A stretch of DNA of 64,000 bases from Mesorhizobium sp. AR07 (GTDB lineage Bacteria; Pseudomonadota; Alphaproteobacteria; Rhizobiales; Rhizobiaceae): NCBI RefSeq assembly GCF_024746815.1, contig NZ_CP080525.1, positions 6,380,501-6,444,500 on the forward strand, written 5' to 3'. A program made the position numbers and the translations under genes. Below, in pieces: positions 1 to 8,162 of this stretch (the first letter of the stretch is position 1; each line of letters begins with the position of its first letter). Under the pieces are notes generated by a model. The model searched no databases and was not told the origin of the DNA. It saw only the letters and a program-made list of their open reading frames with translations.

Positions 1-213
1 ACCGGCCATCTGACGACGCTGCAGGCGGAGGGGCTTGTCGTCTCCAGCCTCGACGCCGAGACTGCCTCGCGGCTGATCAACGGGGCGAGCAGTCAGGCGG
101 CGCAACGGATTGCCAATTCGAGCGACCCCGAAGCGACGTCGAAGAAGGTGGTGACGGCGTTCAAGCAACTGCTCGAAGGCCTGCTCAAAAGGCCTGATCC
201 GCAGCCGGATTGA
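1..213 (+). CDS. TetR-family regulator, C-terminal fragment (5' end outside window)
   Basis: An open frame enters at base 1 and stops with TGA at 211-213, giving 70 residues. The pattern of a LINGA-like helix, a DPEATSKK stretch and a closing FKQLLEGLL helix resembles the last two helices of the ligand-binding domain of TetR/AcrR repressors. The helix-turn-helix lies outside the window, so this family call is an inference from a short tail. The next gene starts about 100 bases downstream on the same strand and need not be co-regulated. Confidence 0.5.
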   Translation, partial: TGHLTTLQAEGLVVSSLDAETASRLINGASSQAAQRIANSSDPEATSKKVVTAFKQLLEGLLKRPDPQPD

Positions 214-309
214 AATTCCTTTTCGACGGTCAGGCATCATTGCCCGCGATTGACAATGGCTGGTTTGAGCGCATCCTCTTGCGCCATCTCTGAGGGGGAG
301 ATTCGGGGC

Positions 310-1293
310 ATGTGGGATTTCGATATCGGCAGGGCGGTGTCCATCATGATGCGGACATGGCCCTTCATCGTCTTTCGCATGATCGTCTATTTCGGCATCA
401 CTCTTGCCTACATCTTGGCGACCGGCACGGGCGCCAGCGTCGGCTATGGCGTCGGCCATATCTCGGCCGATCCCGACGGGCCGCTGTCCTTTGCCCTGTG
501 GGGCGGCGTGGTCGGCTTCGGTATCGTCTCGATCGCCGTCTACTGGATCCGCGAATACTTCCTCTATGTCGTCAAGGCCGGCCACATCGCCGTCATGGTC
601 CATCTGATCGACGGCCGCGACATTCCCGACGGCCAGAACCAGATTGCCTATGCCAAGGAAATCGTGACCCAGCGTTTCGCCGAGGCCAACATCCTTTTCG
701 TCGTCGACCAATTGGTCAAGGGCGCCATCCGCGCCATCACCGGCCTGATCAGCGGCATAGCCGCCTTCCTGCCGATTCCTGGCTTGAGCGGCGTGGTCTC
801 CTTCATCAACACGGTGATCCGCCTGTCGCTGACCTATGTCGACGAGATCATCCTCGGCTACAACATCCGCATGAATTCCGCTTCGCCGTTCGAGACGGCG
901 CGGCAAGGCGTCGTGCTCTATGCCCAGAACGGCAAGACCATGGTCAAGAACGCCGTCTGGCTGGCGGTCATCATGTGGGGCGTGTCCTTCGTCATCTTCC
1001 TGTTGATGCTGGCGCCGGCCGGCGCCATTCTTTTCATGATGCCCGGGCAACTGGCCGGCTGGGCCTTCGTGCTCGCCGTCGTCTTCGCCTGGGCCTTCAA
1101 GGCCGCGTTCATCGAACCCTTCGCAATCGCCTGCCTGATGCAGGTCTATTTCAGGACTATCGAGGCCCAGGTGCCCGATCCCGCCTGGGATGCCCGGCTG
1201 GCGGAGGCGTCTTCCAAATTCAGGGAACTCAAGGACAAGGCGCTGGCCTCCTTCGGCGGCTCGCGCTGGGGAACGGCCGGCGCCACACCCTGA
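310..1293 (+). CDS. Multi-pass membrane protein of unknown function
   Basis: 327 residues with about five or six strongly hydrophobic segments (roughly 15-45, 55-80, 135-165, 215-245 and 250-285), so an inner-membrane protein. I chose the ATG at 310 (MWDFDIGRAV) because a purine-rich GAGGGGGAG lies about ten bases upstream. An upstream in-frame start near 250 would add about 20 residues with no better ribosome site. The C-terminal 40 residues are soluble and charged. I do not recognise the family and see no catalytic motif. It converges on bluB with only three bases between the stop codons. Confidence 0.75.
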   Translation: MWDFDIGRAVSIMMRTWPFIVFRMIVYFGITLAYILATGTGASVGYGVGHISADPDGPLSFALWGGVVGFGIVSIAVYWIREYFLYVVKAGHIAVMVHLIDGRDIPDGQNQIAYAKEIVTQRFAEANILFVVDQLVKGAIRAITGLISGIAAFLPIPGLSGVVSFINTVIRLSLTYVDEIILGYNIRMNSASPFETARQGVVLYAQNGKTMVKNAVWLAVIMWGVSFVIFLLMLAPAGAILFMMPGQLAGWAFVLAVVFAWAFKAAFIEPFAIACLMQVYFRTIEAQVPDPAWDARLAEASSKFRELKDKALASFGGSRWGTAGATP

Positions 1294-1296
1294 CTG

Positions 1297-2046
1297 TCAA
1301 CGCTTGGAGGCCGCCGCTTCGGTGCCTGCGGTGTTGAGGCCAGCAATGGTCGATTTGAGCGCCGCTTCGCCTTGCCCGCAAAAAATCTCGCTCATGATCA
1401 GTTCCGGCAGCGGCAAGCGGCGGCCCCAGCCATGCGTTTCGAGATCCGGTTTAGGCGCGAACTCCGAGACACGGCCGACGCAGAGATAGGCGATCGGCGT
1501 CACATGCTCGGGAATGGATAGCAGGCTTTTCAATGCCTGCGCCTCGATGATGCTGACCCAGCCGACACCGACGCCTTCGGCGCGCGCCGCCAGCCAGAAA
1601 TTCTGCACCGCGCAGACCGTGCTGTAGAGATCCATCTCCGGATTGTGCCAGCGCCCCAGCGGCGAACCCTGCGAGCGCTGGCGGTCGCAGGTGATGCAGA
1701 TGTTGAGCGCGCTTTCGCAGATGCCCTCCAGCTTGAGCTTGCGGTAGAGCGCTTGCCGCTCTTCCTCGATGGCCGGCAGTTCCTGTTCGCGTGCCGCCAA
1801 AAACAGGTCGCGGACTTTTTCCCGTCGCCCGGCGTCGCGGATGACGATGAAATTCCAGGGCTGCATGAAGCCGACAGACGGCGCATGGTGAGCGGCAAGC
1901 AGCAGCCGTGCCAGCACCTCGTCGTCGAGTGCGGTGGGCAGAAAATGGCTGCGCACATCGCGCCGCGTGAACATGGCGCGATAGACCGCATCGCGCGCAC
2001 TCTGGTCAAATCCGTCGCCAACAGGAGCGGTCATGGTTTCCGGCAT
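1297..2046 (-). CDS. bluB: 5,6-dimethylbenzimidazole synthase BluB
   Basis: BluB cannibalises reduced FMN with O2 to make 5,6-dimethylbenzimidazole, the lower ligand of cobalamin. The 249-residue protein has the nitroreductase-like fold signature: FTRRDVRSHF near the N-terminus, the HHAPSVGFMQPWNF block that contacts FMN, and a GVGWVSI segment in the second half. The start at 2046 (MPETMTAPVG) is chosen because AAGGGGAC lies about seven bases upstream; a longer frame to 2136 would read into the riboswitch leader. A cobalamin riboswitch about 60 bases upstream on the same strand independently supports the B12 role and implies repression when cobalamin is abundant. Confidence 0.95.
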   Translation of the reverse strand: MPETMTAPVGDGFDQSARDAVYRAMFTRRDVRSHFLPTALDDEVLARLLLAAHHAPSVGFMQPWNFIVIRDAGRREKVRDLFLAAREQELPAIEEERQALYRKLKLEGICESALNICITCDRQRSQGSPLGRWHNPEMDLYSTVCAVQNFWLAARAEGVGVGWVSIIEAQALKSLLSIPEHVTPIAYLCVGRVSEFAPKPDLETHGWGRRLPLPELIMSEIFCGQGEAALKSTIAGLNTAGTEAAASKR

Positions 2047-2104
2047 CGCGTGTCCCCTTGCGATTGCAGTAGATGCCGCCCGCCTGACCATGCGGATGAC
2101 GATG

Positions 2105-2260
2105 TCTGCCAGGCCGGTCTTCTGGCTCGGGATCAACCCGCGTCCGGCGCCTTCCCGTCAAAAGACAGTGGCATTTACCGGCGCGGTCCCCCTTACAGCG
2201 TTGGGCACGCCACGGAGTTCAACCGTGTTCCCGATTCTCCCGTTTGCGGCGGGCACCAGG
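2105..2260 (-). promoter_or_regulatory. Cobalamin (B12) riboswitch controlling bluB
   Basis: Read on the minus strand, the segment begins GGTGCCCGCCGC and continues with GGGAACACGGTTGAACTCCG, then CGTGCCCAACGCTGTAA, GCCACTG, GGGAAGGCG, and closes with GAGCCAGAAGACCGGCC. These are the ordered conserved blocks of the cobalamin riboswitch family, including the B12-box-like 3' block. It ends about 60 bases before the bluB ATG with no evident poly-U terminator, so control is more likely at ribosome-site access (inference). Confidence 0.95.
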
Positions 2261-2396
2261 CAGCGGTGGCGACCTTACGCCGAAGCACTGACGACGCCAA
2301 TGCCTGCAGCGACACCAATGGACGCAGGCGTGATTTTCCCCAGCCATCAGCCGCCTGCTCATGGCCTTTGTCGATCCAGGTCACTAGATTAGGGCA

Positions 2397-3323
2397 ATGG
2401 TCACTCGTCTCTACACCCATCCGATATTCCTCGAGCACATCACGCCGCCCGGTCATCCCGAGCGGCCCGACCGCTTGCGCGCCATCGAGCGGGTGCTCGA
2501 CGACGAGGCCTTCGCCGGGCTCGATCGCGTCCAGGCGCCGGAAGGCGACGAGGCGACGATCCTCTACGCGCATCCCGCCGATTTCGTCGCCCGCGTGCGC
2601 GCCGCCATTCCCGACCAAGGCATCGCCCGCATCGACGCCGACACCACCGCCAGCCCGAAGAGTTGGCAGGCGGCGATCACGGCGATCGGTGCCGCCAATG
2701 CCGCCGTCGATGATGTTTTCACAGGCCGCGCCGACAATGTCTTCGTCGCCGCGCGGCCGCCCGGCCATCATGCCGAAAAAACCACGGCGATGGGTTTCTG
2801 CCTCTTCAACACGGCGGCGATCGCAGCGCGCCATGCGCAGAGGAAACATGGCGTCGAGCGTGTCGCCGTCGTCGACTGGGACGTGCATCACGGCAACGGC
2901 ACACAGGATATTTTCTGGGACGACCCGTCGGTGCTCTATTGCTCGACGCACCAGATGCCACTCTATCCCGGCACCGGGGCAAAGAACGAGACCGGCGCCG
3001 GCAACATCGTCAACGCACCTTTGGCGCCGCAAACCGGCAGCGAGGTTTTCCGCGATGCCTTCCTGTCGCGCGTGCTGCCGGCGCTCGACAGTTTCGCGCC
3101 CGACCTGATCATCATTTCGGCCGGTTTCGACGCGCACCACCGCGACCCGCTGGCCGAGATCAATCTGACCGAGGATGATTTCGACTGGGCAACCGGCCAG
3201 CTGATGCAGCGCGCCACGCGCCACAGCGGCAACCGGCTCGTCAGCCTGCTCGAGGGTGGCTACGATCTGCAGGGACTGGCATTTTCGGTCGCCGCCCATG
3301 TCGGGCGGCTGATGAAAGGATGA
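2397..3323 (+). CDS. Class II histone deacetylase-like / acetoin utilization family deacetylase
   Basis: A zinc-dependent deacetylase of the arginase/HDAC fold; bacterial members act on acetylated small molecules, polyamines or proteins. The 308-residue protein has the family motifs in order: HPERPDR at 20-26, RPPGHHAEK at 120-128 with the paired active-site histidines 124-125, DWDVHHGNGTQ at 160-170 (zinc ligands D162 and H164), GFDAHHRDPL with the third ligand D245, and EGGYD with the transition-state tyrosine at 289. All catalytic residues are present. The substrate cannot be read from sequence. xseB follows directly. Confidence 0.93.
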   Translation: MVTRLYTHPIFLEHITPPGHPERPDRLRAIERVLDDEAFAGLDRVQAPEGDEATILYAHPADFVARVRAAIPDQGIARIDADTTASPKSWQAAITAIGAANAAVDDVFTGRADNVFVAARPPGHHAEKTTAMGFCLFNTAAIAARHAQRKHGVERVAVVDWDVHHGNGTQDIFWDDPSVLYCSTHQMPLYPGTGAKNETGAGNIVNAPLAPQTGSEVFRDAFLSRVLPALDSFAPDLIIISAGFDAHHRDPLAEINLTEDDFDWATGQLMQRATRHSGNRLVSLLEGGYDLQGLAFSVAAHVGRLMKG

Positions 3324-3578
3324 ATGATGGCTGGTGAGACCAACGAAGACGTCAAGGCGATGAGCTTCGAACAAGCACTCGACGCGTTGGAGAAGATCGT
3401 CGATGATCTGGAGCGCGGCGACGTGCCGCTCGACCAGTCGATCCGGATCTATGAGCGCGGCGAGGCGCTGAAGGCGCATTGCGACCGGCTGCTGAAGGCC
3501 GCCGAGGACAAGGTCGAGAAGATCAGGCTGTCGCGCGACGGCAAGCCGGTTGGAACGGAGCCGCTCGACGCGGACTGA
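3324..3578 (+). CDS. xseB: Exodeoxyribonuclease VII small subunit
   Basis: XseB is the small subunit of exonuclease VII, which cuts single-stranded DNA from both ends together with XseA. The 84-residue protein matches the family size and its typical pattern: MSFEQALDALEKIVDDLERGDVPLD, rendered here from residue 13, followed by IYERGEALKAHCDRLLKAAEDKVEKI, an all-helical coiled-coil hairpin. The ATG directly follows the stop of the deacetylase gene, with AAGGA at about 3316 inside that gene's end, so the two are translationally coupled. Either of two tandem ATG codons (3324 or 3327) may start it. xseA is not in the window. Confidence 0.93.
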   Translation: MMAGETNEDVKAMSFEQALDALEKIVDDLERGDVPLDQSIRIYERGEALKAHCDRLLKAAEDKVEKIRLSRDGKPVGTEPLDAD

Positions 3579-3689
3579 GGCGCGGTCCGAATGATGGTCT
3601 TGCCTCACCGGTTTTTGGACATGATCATGATCGAGGATAGAACTCGTCCCGATTGAAAGGGCTTCAGGACAAGAGGAGGTTCGGAAACG

Positions 3690-3956
3690 ATGTGCAGAAA
3701 CATCAAGACCCTGTTCAATTTTGATCCGCCGGCGACCCATGACGAGGTGCGCGACGCGGCACTTCAGTTTGTCCGCAAACTGAGCGGAACGACGCGGCCC
3801 TCGAAACAGAACCAGCACGCGTTCGACCATGCCGTCGAGGCCATCGCGGCGTCGGCGCGCGAGCTTCTCGATTCCCTCGAGACCCATCAGCATCCTCGCA
3901 ATCGCGAGGAGGTGGCAGCCAAGTTGCGGGCAAAAGCGGCGGTCCGTTTTGCCTAA
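3690..3956 (+). CDS. DUF2277 family protein
   Basis: 88 residues beginning MCRNIKTLFNFDPPAT, the characteristic start of DUF2277, with the family's VRKLSGTTRPS segment in the middle and a helical C-terminus. The function of this family is unknown to me. An AGGAGG run at about 3674 lies upstream of the ATG. It stands alone between xseB and the pirin gene, about 110 bases after the former. The short leader in between shows nothing recognisable. Confidence 0.9.
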   Translation: MCRNIKTLFNFDPPATHDEVRDAALQFVRKLSGTTRPSKQNQHAFDHAVEAIAASARELLDSLETHQHPRNREEVAAKLRAKAAVRFA

Positions 3957-3994
3957 TGCGGCTAAGCAGGCACGGCCGCTGACAAGGAGAGTCC

Positions 3995-4915
3995 ATGAGC
4001 TTCTTCCCTGGGAAAGACCCTGAAGTCGGCGATGCTTTTGCCAGCGACCAGATCGAGCTGATGGTCATACCGAACGCCAAGGACATTGGCGGTTTCCAGG
4101 TGCGCCGCGCTCTGCCGACCGCCAAGAGGCGGCTGGTCGGGCCTTTCATCTTCTTCGACCGCATGGGTCCGGCGATCCTGCGCGCCGGCCAGGCGCTCGA
4201 TGTCCGTCCGCATCCGCATATCGGGCTGTCGACGGTGACCTATCTGTTCGACGGCAAGATCAGACATCGCGATTCGCTCGGCACCGAAATGGTCATCCAG
4301 CCCGGTGACGTGAACCTGATGACCGCCGGCCGCGGCATCGTCCATTCCGAGCGCACGCCGGAGGAATTGCGTGGTGCGCCGATGTCGATCTCCGGCCTGC
4401 AGACATGGTTGGCATTGCCGGATGGCAAGGAAGAAGTGGCGCCGGTGTTCGAGAACACCGCGGCACTTCGGCTTCCCGAGATCGATGCCGAAGGTGTCAG
4501 TGGGCGCGTTGTCATCGGGGACTTCCAGGGATTGCGGTCCCCGGTGAGAGCCGACTCCGAGACGCTCTACGCCGACCTGAGACTGGCGCCTGGGGCCAGC
4601 GTGAAAATCCCGGCCGATGCGGAAGAACGCGCCATCTATACGCTGGAAGGCGAGGTCTCGATTTCAGGTGATGTATTTCCGGCTGAGCGCTTGTTGGTGT
4701 TCCGGCCCGGTGACGAGATCGTCGTATCGTCGCAGGCAGGGGCACATTTCATGCTGTTTGGCGGCGCTTCGCTTGGCTCGCAACGCTACATCTGGTGGAA
4801 TTTCGTCTCGTCCTCCAAGGAGCGTATCGAACAGGCCAAGCAAGAATGGAAGACGGGCCGCTTCGATATCGTTCCCGGCGATGAGGAAGAGTTCATCCCA
4901 TTGCCGGAAAGCTAA
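3995..4915 (+). CDS. Pirin family protein
   Basis: A bicupin metal-binding protein. Some pirins have quercetin 2,3-dioxygenase activity in vitro; others act as regulators. The 306-residue sequence has RPHPHIGLSTVTYLFDG from residue 71 (metal ligands H73 and H75) and MTAGRGIVHSE at 109-119 (ligands H117 and E119), so the N-terminal cupin metal site is intact. The C-terminal cupin carries the usual PAERLLVFRPGDE and GGASLG segments. An AAGGAGA ribosome site precedes the ATG. Physiological role not predictable from context. Confidence 0.93.
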   Translation: MSFFPGKDPEVGDAFASDQIELMVIPNAKDIGGFQVRRALPTAKRRLVGPFIFFDRMGPAILRAGQALDVRPHPHIGLSTVTYLFDGKIRHRDSLGTEMVIQPGDVNLMTAGRGIVHSERTPEELRGAPMSISGLQTWLALPDGKEEVAPVFENTAALRLPEIDAEGVSGRVVIGDFQGLRSPVRADSETLYADLRLAPGASVKIPADAEERAIYTLEGEVSISGDVFPAERLLVFRPGDEIVVSSQAGAHFMLFGGASLGSQRYIWWNFVSSSKERIEQAKQEWKTGRFDIVPGDEEEFIPLPES

Positions 4916-5002
4916 GCCCGATCCGCGTCACTGACACGCATTTACATTCGTTGGCCGGCGGCCTATTTCGCCCTTGAACAGAAAGCCCGAGCAGGCCTAC
5001 CC

Positions 5003-6916
5003 GTGAACGCAACGCCGCATACGCCGCTTCTCGACAGGGTCCGCATCCCGGCCGACCTGCGCACGCTTGCCGAGAGCGAGCTGCCGCAACTGGCATCCGA
5101 GCTTCGTGCCGAACTGATCGACGCGGTGTCCCACACCGGTGGCCATCTTGGCGCCGGCCTTGGCGTGGTCGAGCTGACGGTGGCACTGCACTATGTCTTC
5201 AACACCCCGGATGACCGGCTGATCTGGGATGTCGGCCATCAGGCCTATCCGCACAAGATCCTGACCGGCCGCCGCGACCGCATCCGCACATTGCGCCAGG
5301 AAGGCGGCCTGTCCGGTTTCACCCGTCGCGCCGAGAGCGAATACGATCCCTTCGGCGCCGCCCACTCCTCGACATCGATATCGGCGGGTCTCGGCATGGC
5401 CGCCGCCCGCGACCTCTCCGGCGGCCGCAACAATGTCATCGCCGTCATTGGCGACGGCGCGATGTCGGCCGGCATGGCCTACGAGGCGATGAACAATGCC
5501 GGCGCGCTCGACGCTCGCCTGATCGTCATCCTCAACGACAACGACATGTCGATCGCGCCGCCTACCGGCGCCATGAGCGCCTATCTGGCGCGCCTGGCCT
5601 CGGGCAAGACCTATGTGGGCCTGCGCGACTTCGGCAAGAAACTGACCTCCCATCTCGGCAAGCGGGCAGATCGCGCGATTACCCGGGCGGTCGAACATGC
5701 ACGCGGCTACGTCACCGGCGGCACGCTGTTCGAAGAGCTCGGCTTCTATCATATCGGCCCGATCGACGGTCACAATCTGGAACACCTGATCCCGGTCCTC
5801 AGGAATGTCCGCGACAATGGCGAAGGCCCGGTGCTGATCCATGTCGTCACCCAGAAGGGCAAGGGCTATGCGCCGGCGGAAGCCGCCGCCGACAAATATC
5901 ACGGCGTCAACAAGTTCGATGTCATCACCGGCGCGCAGGCCAAGGCGCCGGCCAACGCACCGGCCTACACCAAGGTGTTCGCCGAAAGCCTGGTTAGGGA
6001 AGGCCGCGAGGACGACCGCATCGTCGCCGTCACCGCCGCCATGCCGAGCGGCACCGGTCTCGATCTGTTCGGCGAAGCGTTTCCGTCAAGGACCTTCGAT
6101 GTCGGCATCGCCGAACAGCACGCGGTGACCTTCGCCGCCGGCCTTGCCACGGAAGGCTACAAGCCGTTCGCGGCGATCTATTCGACCTTCCTGCAGCGCG
6201 CCTACGACCAGGTCGTCCACGACGTCGCTATCCAGAAATTGCCGGTGCGTTTTCCCATCGATCGCGCCGGCTTCGTCGGCGCCGATGGCGCCACCCATTG
6301 CGGCGCCTTCGACACCACTTTTCTGGCGACCTTGCCGGGTTTCGTCGTCATGGCGGCGGCCGACGAGGCGGAACTGCGCCACATGGTGCGCACCGCGGCA
6401 AGCTACGATGACGGCCCGATCGCCTTCCGCTATCCGCGCGGCAACGGTGTCGGCGTCGACATGCCCGAGCGCGGCTCGGTTCTCGAAATCGGCAAGGGCC
6501 GCATCGTCAAGGAAGGCACCAAGGTGGCACTCCTGTCCTTCGGCACGCGGCTGCAGGATTGCCTCATCGCCGCCGAGGAGCTTGCCGCTGCCGGGCTTTC
6601 CACCACGGTCGCGGACGCGCGTTTTGCCAAGCCGCTTGACGAGGATCTGATCCGCCGGCTGGCCCGCTCGCACGAGGTCCTGGTGACGGTGGAAGAGGGC
6701 GCCATCGGCGGCTTCGCTAGCCATGTGCTGCAATTCCTCGCTCATGAGGGCCTGCTGGAAAGCGGCCTGAAGGTGCGCCCGCTGGTGCTGCCCGACGCGT
6801 TCACCGACCACGCCAAGCCGGAGAAGATGTATGCCGATGCCGGGCTCGACGCCGCCGGCATCGTGCGCACCGTATTCGTCGCCCTTGGCCATACAGCCCG
6901 CGCCCAGCGCGCCTGA
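5003..6916 (+). CDS. dxs: 1-deoxy-D-xylulose-5-phosphate synthase
   Basis: Catalyses the thiamine-diphosphate-dependent condensation of pyruvate and glyceraldehyde 3-phosphate that opens the MEP isoprenoid pathway. At 637 residues it is full length. Visible blocks include WDVGHQAYPHKIL, the GDGAMSAGMAYEAMNNAG ThDP-magnesium motif, HIGPIDGHN, and DRAGFVGADGATHCGAFD in the pyrimidine domain, followed by the transketolase C-terminal domain. The start is GTG at 5003, giving MNATPHTPLLDRV. ispH at 22.4 kb belongs to the same pathway. Confidence 0.97.
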   Translation: MNATPHTPLLDRVRIPADLRTLAESELPQLASELRAELIDAVSHTGGHLGAGLGVVELTVALHYVFNTPDDRLIWDVGHQAYPHKILTGRRDRIRTLRQEGGLSGFTRRAESEYDPFGAAHSSTSISAGLGMAAARDLSGGRNNVIAVIGDGAMSAGMAYEAMNNAGALDARLIVILNDNDMSIAPPTGAMSAYLARLASGKTYVGLRDFGKKLTSHLGKRADRAITRAVEHARGYVTGGTLFEELGFYHIGPIDGHNLEHLIPVLRNVRDNGEGPVLIHVVTQKGKGYAPAEAAADKYHGVNKFDVITGAQAKAPANAPAYTKVFAESLVREGREDDRIVAVTAAMPSGTGLDLFGEAFPSRTFDVGIAEQHAVTFAAGLATEGYKPFAAIYSTFLQRAYDQVVHDVAIQKLPVRFPIDRAGFVGADGATHCGAFDTTFLATLPGFVVMAAADEAELRHMVRTAASYDDGPIAFRYPRGNGVGVDMPERGSVLEIGKGRIVKEGTKVALLSFGTRLQDCLIAAEELAAAGLSTTVADARFAKPLDEDLIRRLARSHEVLVTVEEGAIGGFASHVLQFLAHEGLLESGLKVRPLVLPDAFTDHAKPEKMYADAGLDAAGIVRTVFVALGHTARAQRA

Positions 6917-7064
6917 ATCAAAATCTCAACGACTTGAACCGGTTCGCCGGCTTGATGCCTTAACGCATTGTTAACGCTTTCCTTTGGCGCTTTGCTTACC
7001 GCGTCTCTTGGCCGTTTTTCAACGGCGCCCTGCTAGATCGTGATCAGGCAGGGAGACAATAACA

Positions 7065-7358
7065 ATGAAGACGCTTCTGTGCGGCGTGGCGCTTTCAGCG
7101 GTCATTGTTGCGGCGGCCGCTGCCGAAACGCGCTATGATCGCAGCCTTGAAAAGGCGGCCATGGGCATCATCGCCGGCAAGATGGGCGATCTCCGCGGCG
7201 CCTTTTCCTACAAGCAGGTGCCGCAACTGGTAGTCGTGCCAGACCCTGGTGCGGCGCCTGCGGTCCCGCCCGAGCACCCACGCGAGCAGGCCTCGGGGGA
7301 TCGGGACGACGGTTTGTCTCCAGCCATAGAGCGCCAGGTTTCGCGAACCATCTTCTAG
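7065..7358 (+). CDS. Small secreted protein of unknown function
   Basis: 97 residues. A short N-terminal signal peptide (MKTLLCGVALSAVIVAAAAA) is followed by a basic, then proline-rich region. GGGAG precedes the ATG at a good spacing. No domain is recognised; a segment reading KAAMGIIAGKMGDLRGAF suggests one amphipathic helix. It sits between dxs and tlyA, the same strand as both. It is probably real given the ribosome site and signal peptide, but no function can be assigned. Confidence 0.6.
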   Translation: MKTLLCGVALSAVIVAAAAAETRYDRSLEKAAMGIIAGKMGDLRGAFSYKQVPQLVVVPDPGAAPAVPPEHPREQASGDRDDGLSPAIERQVSRTIF

Positions 7359-7397
7359 CGCCCTTGCCATCGTCGTCGGCTTTCGCCATGAAGACCG

Positions 7398-8162
7398 ATG
7401 AATTCGCCTCTGCCAGCCAGCATCCGCCAGCGGCTCGACGACCTGCTCGTCCAGCGCGGCCTGTTTGTCAGCCGCTCGCGTGCGCGCGACGCTGTCGAAC
7501 GCGGCACGGTGACGGTCGACGGCGTCATTGCCCGCAAGCCCGGTCAGAACGTCTCGCCGCAATGCCTGATTGCCATCGATGATCCCGCGCAGGGCTATGT
7601 GTCGCGCGCGGCGCTCAAGCTGATCGGCGGGCTCGACCATTTCGGCCTCGATCCCGCCGGCCGCGAAGCGCTCGACATCGGCGCCTCGACCGGCGGCTTC
7701 ACCCAGGTCCTGCTCGAGCGCGGCGCTGCCCATGTCACCGCCATTGATGTCGGTCATGGCCAGATGCATCCCGATATCGGCGGCGATCCGCGTGTAACTG
7801 TTATCGAGGGCCTGAACGCTCGCGATCTTATCGTCGCCGATCTTGGCGGCCGTATCCCGGATTTCATCGTTTCCGATGTCAGCTTCATTTCGCTGAAACT
7901 GGCGCTGCCGCCGGCGCTTGCCATTGCCAAGGCTGGCGCCGCCGCCATGTTTCTGGTCAAGCCACAGTTCGAGGCGGGCCGCGAAGCGATCGGCAAGGGC
8001 GGCCTGTTGAAAGACCCCTACGATGCCGCCCGTGTCGCCGGCCTGGTGCAGGATTGGCTCGACGCGGTTCCCGGCTGGCGCTCGCTCGGGCTGCATCTGT
8101 CGCCCATCGAAGGCGGCGACGGCAATCGCGAATTCCTGCTCGGTGGGATCAAGGATCGATGA
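7398..8162 (+). CDS. tlyA: TlyA family rRNA (cytidine-2'-O)-methyltransferase
   Basis: 254 residues with an N-terminal S4 RNA-binding domain (about 10-65, RQRLDDLLVQRGLFVSRSRA) and an FtsJ/RrmJ-type SAM domain. The SAM site is seen in LDIGASTGGFTQVLLERGA, followed by AIDVGHGQ. Homologues 2'-O-methylate cytidines in 16S and/or 23S rRNA; some are called hemolysin A for historical reasons. In many alphaproteobacteria the gene follows dxs, as here. The next gene overlaps its stop codon by ATGA, so they form an operon. Confidence 0.93.
   Translation: MNSPLPASIRQRLDDLLVQRGLFVSRSRARDAVERGTVTVDGVIARKPGQNVSPQCLIAIDDPAQGYVSRAALKLIGGLDHFGLDPAGREALDIGASTGGFTQVLLERGAAHVTAIDVGHGQMHPDIGGDPRVTVIEGLNARDLIVADLGGRIPDFIVSDVSFISLKLALPPALAIAKAGAAAMFLVKPQFEAGREAIGKGGLLKDPYDAARVAGLVQDWLDAVPGWRSLGLHLSPIEGGDGNREFLLGGIKDR

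Noticed and set aside
2193..3893. Minus-strand open frame of 566 codons over the deacetylase and xseB genes
   Set aside because: Overlaps three recognised plus-strand genes and has no domain.
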